Origin: Candidatus Saccharimonadia bacterium | GTDB taxonomy: Bacteria > Patescibacteriota > Saccharimonadia > Saccharimonadales > 2-12-FULL-41-12 | DNA: 31,003 bases | Reading direction: 5' to 3' | Assembly: GCA_023263015.1 (NCBI GenBank) | Contig: JALQXV010000118.1 | Location: 1 to 31,003, forward strand | Shown here: one piece after another, positions 30,242-31,003 of the stretch | Layout of the letters: the number at the start of each line of letters is the position of its first letter | Numbering within the stretch: the first letter of the stretch is position 1 | Notes under the pieces: generated by a model | Told to the model about the DNA's origin: nothing | Database searches by the model: none | Seen by the model: the letters and a program-made list of their open reading frames with translations, nothing else | Translations under genes and position numbers: made by a program

Positions 30242-30310
30242 ATAGTATTTAGCCTAACAGATTAAATGATTGATTAACAGATCGAGGAATCCGTGCATTG
30301 TGTAACTTGT

Positions 30311-30346
30311 ATGTAAAATAGGATTTCATTAAATCTGATTTTACTA
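30311..30346. repeat. Dispersed palindromic repeat, copy E (at the 3' end of the 49-codon gene)
   Basis: GTAAAAT (30313-30319) pairs with ATTTTAC (30338-30344); further pairing runs through AGGATTT/AAATCTG. It contains the shared TTTCATTAAATCTGATTTTA found in copy D. The stop codon of the small gene (30344-30346) lies within the element. Confidence 0.6.
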
Positions 30347-30493
30347 TGTAGAAGATAAGTGCCACCACGCACAGTGCCTGCACAGGTACGGGGCAACTTG
30401 GGCGCCATGCTGATGATGCGCTACCGTGGCTGCTGCCTGAGCTTCTTTACGAGATGCAAATCGTAGCTTGCCCTCGCACGGTAGTTCTTCCAC
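30344..30493 (-). CDS. Small zinc-ribbon-like protein (49 residues)
   Basis: A very short gene between metG and the DUF475 gene. GTG start at 30493; the AAAGG 10 nt before it lies in the end of the upstream gene. The product begins VEELPCEGKLRFASRKEAQA and ends YLCRHCAWWHLSST. This is the pattern of small bacterial and phage proteins with a PCxGK(V/L)RF...A...YxCxxCxxWHLT signature: Cys6, Cys38, Cys41 and His45 could bind one zinc. Partner and role are unknown (nucleic-acid or protein binding is common for such fingers). The reading frame begins 5 bp after the stop of the upstream gene and is probably co-transcribed with it. The cysteine/His/Trp pattern is the main evidence that it is real. 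Confidence 0.7.
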   Translation of the reverse strand: MEELPCEGKLRFASRKEAQAAATVAHHQHGAQVAPYLCRHCAWWHLSST

Positions 30494-30498
30494 AAATA

Positions 30499-31003
30499 TT
30501 ATGCCTTTAGAGCGGCGTCACGTTTGGCAATTCGCCGTGAGTGAATAACAGAGATAATGATTACCGTTAAACCAGCTAGACCGGTAATAATTTCTGGGAC
30601 CTCGAACTTGAGTGATGTCAGCATAATGACCGCCAGTATGCCTATCGCGTAATGCGCGCCATGCTCGATATATCGGTATTCATCGAGCACACCACGCCGA
30701 AGCATGTGTACGGTAATGGTTCGCACATACAGCGCACCGATACCCAAACCAACTGCAATGAGCAGAATCTGATTTGTAATAGCAAAAGCACCAATAACAC
30801 CATCAAGACTAAAGCTTGCATCAATTACTTCAAGATAGATGAATCCAATTAGACCAGCCTTAAATGTAGCATTTGTAGCTTTGCCAATGTTCTGTTCAAC
30901 GCCAGACCGCTGCAACAGGTTGTCAATTGAGTGGATAATTAGGTACACCAATAACCCAACCAGGCCGGCTAGCAAGACCGTTTCACGGTGGTGATGGTCA
31001 ACC
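30499..31003 (-). CDS. DUF475/TerC-like integral membrane protein (5' part outside the window)
   Basis: The last 167 residues of a polytopic membrane protein; the frame remains open to the window edge (VDHHHRETVLLAGLVGLLVY at the visible end). It matches DUF475: LEVIDASFSLDGVIGAFAIT, GLGIGALYVRTITVHMLRRG, EYRYIEHGAHYAIGILAVIM and VPEIITGLAGLTVIIISV. There are at least four membrane helices and a basic C-terminus (HSRRIAKRDAALKA). DUF475 proteins are relatives of TerC, a family tied to metal-ion homeostasis and tellurite resistance; the exact substrate is unknown. The conserved acidic and charged residues within membrane helices (LEVIDAS, EHGAHY) are in place. Any start inside the window (for example the TTG at 30975) would be wrong. 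Confidence 0.85.
   Translation of the reverse strand, partial: VDHHHRETVLLAGLVGLLVYLIIHSIDNLLQRSGVEQNIGKATNATFKAGLIGFIYLEVIDASFSLDGVIGAFAITNQILLIAVGLGIGALYVRTITVHMLRRGVLDEYRYIEHGAHYAIGILAVIMLTSLKFEVPEIITGLAGLTVIIISVIHSRRIAKRDAALKA

Noticed and set aside
276..30346. Reading the palindromic repeats as IS ends or att sites
   Set aside because: No transposase or integrase is present in the window, and no target-site duplications are visible. They are better described as dispersed hairpins.
1..31003. UGA recoding, as in Gracilibacteria and SR1
   Set aside because: All recognised proteins reach normal lengths under the standard code, and no expected glycine position is an in-frame UGA.
1..31003. 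tRNA genes, CRISPR arrays or rRNA
   Set aside because: No cloverleaf with a T-loop GTTCRANNC, no spaced direct repeats, and no rRNA motif was found on reading both strands by eye.

Overview
The window looks like a piece of a small-genome bacterium of the Patescibacteria/CPR, most likely Candidatus Saccharibacteria (TM7). This is an inference. The grounds are a moderate G+C content, tightly packed genes, a standard genetic code (no in-frame UGA is needed anywhere), highly diverged F1-ATPase subunits, a WxL/DUF916-like surface-protein locus without sortase motifs, and a salvage-only NAD pathway. No species can be named without a search.

Layout. 1-1383: the 5' end of alaS and mnmA. 1468-10703: a surface-protein island with a PKD-domain membrane protein, a DUF916-like membrane-anchored protein, four secreted proteins sharing a C-terminal signature ending in Phe (two of them clear tandem paralogues), a secreted seven-repeat beta-propeller on the opposite strand, and a small single-pass protein. 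Most of these genes have their own promoter and terminator. 10839-11834: a membrane-anchored, tail-fibre-like surface protein. 11908-18101: an F1-type ATPase operon in the classical order (b, delta, alpha, gamma, beta, epsilon). The position where the c subunit normally sits holds a protein with a signal peptide, an extracellular domain and a C-terminal c-subunit-like hairpin that lacks the ion-binding carboxylate. No a subunit is present. 18248-20867: iscS, two unknown small genes and tatD.

20913-28809: an NAD salvage regulon. It holds nadD, nadE, an NrtR-type Nudix regulator, nicotinamidase (pncA), nicotinate phosphoribosyltransferase (pncB), an APH-like kinase and a NUDT9-like ADP-ribose pyrophosphatase. 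Four 21-bp palindromic operators (TTAGTGT-N7-ACACTAA) lie over the promoters of the two divergent control regions. Together the enzymes convert nicotinamide to NAD, and the Nudix enzyme could remove ADP-ribose, the usual NrtR effector. A histidine phosphatase sits inside the block. 28793-31003: metG, an unlisted 49-codon zinc-ribbon-like gene, and the 3' part of a DUF475 membrane protein.

Two features stand out. One is the F1 motor coupled to a c-like protein that would carry an extracellular domain. The other is a family of AT-rich palindromic repeats (five copies), nearly all placed right after a minus-strand stop codon, with compensating changes in the arms.
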